Assembly (NCBI GenBank): GCA_017744755.1
Contig: JAGIAU010000086.1
Location: forward strand, 1-8,254
Source: Microbacteriaceae bacterium
GTDB lineage: Bacteria; Actinomycetota; Actinomycetes; Actinomycetales; Microbacteriaceae
Length of the DNA: 8,254 nucleotides
Direction: 5' to 3'
Numbering within the stretch: the stretch's first letter is position 1; each line of letters opens with the position of its first letter. Below the pieces are notes generated by a model, which ran no database searches, had not been told where the DNA came from, and worked only from the letters and a program-made list of their open reading frames with translations. Positions 5,989-8,254 of this stretch are shown one piece after another. The position numbers and the translations under genes were made by a program.

Positions 5989-6055
5989 CGCTCAGGGTGT
6001 TCTGCACCGGCTCAGGGTGAAGATCACCCTGAGCGAGCACGAAACACCCTGAGCG
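5989..6055. repeat. Concentric nested inverted repeat between fkbP and pafB
   Basis: This 67-bp element holds four copies of a CTCAGGGTG core, two in each orientation. The outer arms CGCTCAGGGTGTT (5989-6001) and AACACCCTGAGCG (6043-6055) are perfect over 13 bp. The inner arms GCTCAGGGTGA (6010-6020) and TCACCCTGAGC (6024-6034) are perfect over 11 bp with a 3-nt loop. Both pairs share the same centre at 6022, and the two 8-nt spacers between arms are equal in length but not complementary. It begins 6 nt after the fkbP stop codon and ends 41 nt before the pafB start. It could be a factor-assisted or U-less terminator for fkbP, an operator for pafBC, or a REP-like extragenic element. No T-tract follows on either strand. 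Confidence 0.9.
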
Positions 6056-6061
6056 AACGGC

Positions 6062-7027
6062 TCAGCTCGCGGGCGTCGTGCCGAGGATGTCGATCACGAA
6101 GACGAGGGTGTCGTCGGGCGCGATCCCCGACGGCGGGTTGTCGCCGTAGCCGAAGGCCGGCGGGATCGCGACGAGCACCTGCGAGCCGACCGTCTGCCCG
6201 ACGACCGCCTTGGAGAAGCCCTCGATGCCGTCGCCGGTCTGGAACTGGGCCGGCAGACCCTGCTCCCAGCTCGAGTCGAAGACCTTGTGGCTGCCCCAGA
6301 GGACCCCGGTGTAGTGGACGAGCACGGTGTCGCCGTCCTGGACCTTCGTGCCGCGACCCGCGATGAGCGGGGCGATGCGGAGGTCGGTCGGAGCGGGCGC
6401 GTTCGTGAAGGAGAGGCCGGGGCGGCCGTTCGCGAGGCGCGAAACGGTGGGCAGGCCGTTGAGCGGGGGCACGTCGGAGCCCTGGGCCTGTGAGATGAAC
6501 GCCTGCTGGATGTCGAAGACGCCGACGAGGGTCGCATCCGGATCGATCCCGTTGGCCGTCGCGACGTCCTCGCCGAAGAACTCGGCGGCGCTCGCGGCGA
6601 GCGCGACGCGCGAGCCGACCGTCTGGCAGGCCGCGGCGTCGAAATAGAGCCGGCCCGTCGCGCTCCCGAGCTGCCGCAGCTCGGCCGGCAGCTGCGCGAT
6701 CACGCCGCCGGTGGCGCCGTCGAAGAATGTGCTGTTCCCGAGCACGAAGTCCGTCGGCGCGATCACCGGGCCGTCGCCGGCTTCGAGCAGGGCCACGGAG
6801 TGCGCGTCGTGCGACACGAGCGGCGTCGGGAACTCCGCCTCGACCTCGGCACCGAAGTCGCCGGTCGCGGTCACGTCCGCGGCGAGTCCGCCGCGCTCCC
6901 AGATCGGGGTGCAGCTCGCCTGGCCGATCGGCGTGCCGCCGTCGAGCGCCGGCAGTGCCGGGCCGGCGCAGGCCGCGAGGGACAGGGCGATGGCGGGCAC
7001 GACGAGGAGGCCGAGGGTCTTTCGCAC
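6062..7027 (-). CDS. Lipid-anchored FKBP-type peptidyl-prolyl cis-trans isomerase with a vestigial first domain
   Basis: The product is an extracytoplasmic proline isomerase of 321 residues. The signal peptide MRKTLGLLVV... ends in the lipobox LAAC (Cys20). The C-terminal FKBP domain (about 215-316) keeps most active-site positions of human FKBP12: Tyr239 (Tyr26), Phe250-Asp251 (Phe36-Asp37), Phe262 (Phe46), Ile268 (Ile56), Tyr294 (Tyr82), Ile302 (Ile90) and Phe310 (Phe99), with Phe271 in place of Trp59. Residues about 70-175 look like a second, degenerate FKBP fold: TVGSRVALAASAAEFFG and DPDATLVGVFDI parallel TVGSQVLVAIPPAFGYG and APDDTLVFVIDI of the active domain. The GTG start at 7027 lies 4 nt after the trmI stop, with a TANNNT box 6 nt upstream. 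In Streptomyces, FKBP genes sit between pafA and the pafBC pair, so its position before pafB fits. The client proteins are unknown. Confidence 0.93.
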   Translation of the reverse strand: MRKTLGLLVVPAIALSLAACAGPALPALDGGTPIGQASCTPIWERGGLAADVTATGDFGAEVEAEFPTPLVSHDAHSVALLEAGDGPVIAPTDFVLGNSTFFDGATGGVIAQLPAELRQLGSATGRLYFDAAACQTVGSRVALAASAAEFFGEDVATANGIDPDATLVGVFDIQQAFISQAQGSDVPPLNGLPTVSRLANGRPGLSFTNAPAPTDLRIAPLIAGRGTKVQDGDTVLVHYTGVLWGSHKVFDSSWEQGLPAQFQTGDGIEGFSKAVVGQTVGSQVLVAIPPAFGYGDNPPSGIAPDDTLVFVIDILGTTPAS

Positions 7028-7031
7028 CGGC

Positions 7032-8036
7032 CTACTCTACCGGCCCGGACCCCTGGGAATCGGCGGCGTCCGGGCGCTGCGCGTCGGCCGCGGCGACCGC
7101 CTGCCGGACCGCCTTCCGGGCGCGCTTCGGGCTCATCACGCGCTCCCCGAGCGCACCCGGCGTCCACGCCTCGACGTCCTCGTCGCTGTACGAAACCTTC
7201 GACGCGCGGCGCAGCTTCTCGAGCGGCACCGCGCCCGGGGCGAGGCGGCGGGCGGTGAGCAGGAAGCCGGTGTGCGCGTTCATCCGGTGGTCGGGCCGGA
7301 CCGCGAGCCCCTCGACGTGCCAGGTGCGCACGAGCGTCTCGCTCGCCTCGGGGTCGGTGAAGCCGTCGGTCGCGCGGATCGCCTCCGTGACGCGGGAGAG
7401 CTGCGTGACGGTCGCGACGTAGCAGCAGAGGACGCCGCCGGGGGCGAGCGCGTCCGCCGCGGCCTCGATGCAGTCCCACGGGGCGAGCATGTCGAGGACG
7501 ATCCGGTCGACCGAGCCGGGCTCCGTCGCGGCGGGCACGACCTCCGCGAAGTCGCCGAGCGTCACGGTCCAGTTCGCGGGCCGCTCCCCCGTGAAGGTCT
7601 CGACGTTCGCCTGCGCGATCGTCGCGAACTCCTCGCGCCGCTCCACCGAGAGCAGCGAGCCGTCCGCGCCGATCGCCCGCAGCAGCCACATGGTGAGCGC
7701 GCCGGAGCCGACCCCGGCCTCGATGACCCGGGCGCCGGGGAACACGTCGGCGAGGGCGAGGATCTGCGCCGCGTCCTTCGGGTAGACGATCGCGGCGCCG
7801 CGCGGCATCGACAGGGCGAAGTCCTTCAGCAGCGGCCGGAGCGCGAGGTACTCCTCGCCGTTGTTCGCCAGGACGACGGTGCCGTCCGGCTTCCCGATGA
7901 TGTCCGCGTGGTCGACGTAGCCGCGGTGCGAGTGGAACGCCCCGTCCTCGGCGAGCGTCACCGTGTTCATCCGGCCCCGGATGCTCGTCAGCTGCACGCG
8001 CTCGCCGACGACGAAGGGGCCGCGCCGGGTCGTCAC
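7032..8036 (-). CDS. trmI: tRNA (adenine-58-N1)-methyltransferase TrmI
   Basis: TrmI methylates N1 of adenosine 58 in the T-loop of tRNA using S-adenosylmethionine, stabilising tRNA tertiary structure; the family enzyme is a homotetramer. The 334-residue protein has a small N-terminal beta domain (GPFVVGERVQL to about residue 80), then a Rossmann methyltransferase fold with motif I VIEAGVGSGALT (104-115), the acidic ribose-binding end of strand 2 VERREEF (131-137, Glu132), motif IV LDMLAPWD (181-188, Asp182) and the C-terminal RMNAHTGFL segment (251-259) typical of the TrmI/Trm61 family. The C-terminal tail after about 280 is longer than in the mycobacterial enzyme (about 280 residues, from memory) and becomes polar and low in complexity. 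The GTG at 8036 is chosen because it directly precedes the family-like TTRRGPF start and overlaps the HAD stop by one base (TAGTG), which implies translational coupling. Confidence 0.95.
   Translation of the reverse strand: MTTRRGPFVVGERVQLTSIRGRMNTVTLAEDGAFHSHRGYVDHADIIGKPDGTVVLANNGEEYLALRPLLKDFALSMPRGAAIVYPKDAAQILALADVFPGARVIEAGVGSGALTMWLLRAIGADGSLLSVERREEFATIAQANVETFTGERPANWTVTLGDFAEVVPAATEPGSVDRIVLDMLAPWDCIEAAADALAPGGVLCCYVATVTQLSRVTEAIRATDGFTDPEASETLVRTWHVEGLAVRPDHRMNAHTGFLLTARRLAPGAVPLEKLRRASKVSYSDEDVEAWTPGALGERVMSPKRARKAVRQAVAAADAQRPDAADSQGSGPVE
7034..7039 (-). promoter_or_regulatory. Candidate -10 box for leaderless FKBP gene
   Basis: TAGAGT fits TANNNT, lies within the last codons of trmI and its TAG stop, and is followed by 6 nt before the FKBP GTG at 7027. 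This is the same geometry as at pafB and helY. There is no convincing -35 box or Shine-Dalgarno. The gene could also simply be translated by coupling from trmI. Confidence 0.35.
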
Positions 8037-8254
8037 TACGCGACCTCGGCAGCCTGCGCGGGGCGTTCCGCCGTACGGGACTCGATGAGCGCGCGCACGT
8101 CCGCGACACTGCGGCCCTCCAGCGTGTCCCACGTGAGGAAGCCCGGACGGTCGACGATCGGCACGATCCACGGGATCGCGACCGCGACCGCGCCGGAGGC
8201 GATCGCGGAGCCGAGCCCGATGTTCGAGTCCTCGAAGGCGACGCAGTCCTCGAT
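8036..8254 (-). CDS. HAD-family hydrolase, C-terminal part (5' end outside the window)
   Basis: Only the last 72 residues are visible. The sequence CVAFEDSNIGLGSAIASGAVAVAIP matches HAD motif IV and the following strand and helix of the beta-phosphoglucomutase / sugar-phosphatase type subfamily; Glu-Asp-Ser-x-x-Gly is the metal-binding acidic motif. It is followed by ...VDRPGFLTWDTLEGRSVADVRALIES, a plausible C-terminal helix, and a short Ala-rich tail. The stop TAG shares its last base with the trmI GTG. A HAD phosphatase directly upstream of trmI is a common actinobacterial arrangement as I recall it. The substrate cannot be inferred from this fragment. Confidence 0.85.
   Translation of the reverse strand: MEDCVAFEDSNIGLGSAIASGAVAVAIPWIVPIVDRPGFLTWDTLEGRSVADVRALIESRTAERPAQAAEVA

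Noticed and set aside
5948..5990. A PafBC-responsive promoter motif upstream of pafB (autoregulation)
   Set aside because: The bases 8 nt upstream of TAGACT read GGGCGGCCC, not TTGTCRGTG, so the mycobacterial motif is not present in the expected place.
5989..6055. Calling the nested palindrome a classical intrinsic terminator
   Set aside because: No T-tract follows on either strand, and the concentric four-copy layout is more complex than a terminator needs. It is reported as a repeat with function open.

Overview
The window is very GC-rich, coding-dense DNA in which every gene I can support lies on the minus strand. Gene content and order (HAD hydrolase, tRNA m1A58 methyltransferase, FKBP isomerase, pafB, pafC, tatA, tatC, SKI2-like helicase helY) is the conserved actinobacterial trmI / pafBC / tatAC / helY neighbourhood. 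The GC content, TANNNT-type -10 boxes and gene set suggest an actinobacterium of the Micrococcales, probably Microbacteriaceae. That placement is an inference from memory of gene order, not a search.

Reading in the direction of transcription, from high to low coordinates: the C-terminal end of a HAD-family hydrolase (8254-8036) overlaps trmI (8036-7032) by one base. An extracytoplasmic FKBP-type prolyl isomerase lipoprotein follows after 4 nt (7027-6062). Next is a 114-nt gap holding a concentric nested palindrome (5989-6055) and a likely pafB promoter. pafB (5947-4967) and pafC (4974-3967) overlap by 8 nt and encode the paired WYL-domain transcription factors of the mycobacterial RecA-independent DNA-damage response. 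tatA (3925-3683) and tatC (3677-2823) encode core parts of the twin-arginine translocase. Two tandem genes for related, uncharacterised lipoproteins (2747-1917 and 1920-1336) come next, joined by a 4-nt GTGA overlap. The window ends inside helY (1284 to 1), of which 428 N-terminal residues are visible.

The functions are mixed (RNA modification and unwinding, stress transcription, protein export, envelope folding), so this looks like a conserved neighbourhood and not one pathway. It is probably not one transcript: helY, pafB and fkbP each have a TANNNT -10 hexamer exactly 6 nt before the start codon and no Shine-Dalgarno sequence, which fits leaderless mRNAs.

The least ordinary parts are the duplicated lipoproteins with aligned cysteines, the 67-bp nested palindrome just upstream of pafB, the vestigial first FKBP domain, the non-canonical WYL triads of both Paf proteins, and the absence of Pup-proteasome genes between trmI and pafB. 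No tRNA, rRNA, CRISPR array, insertion sequence or phage gene was seen.
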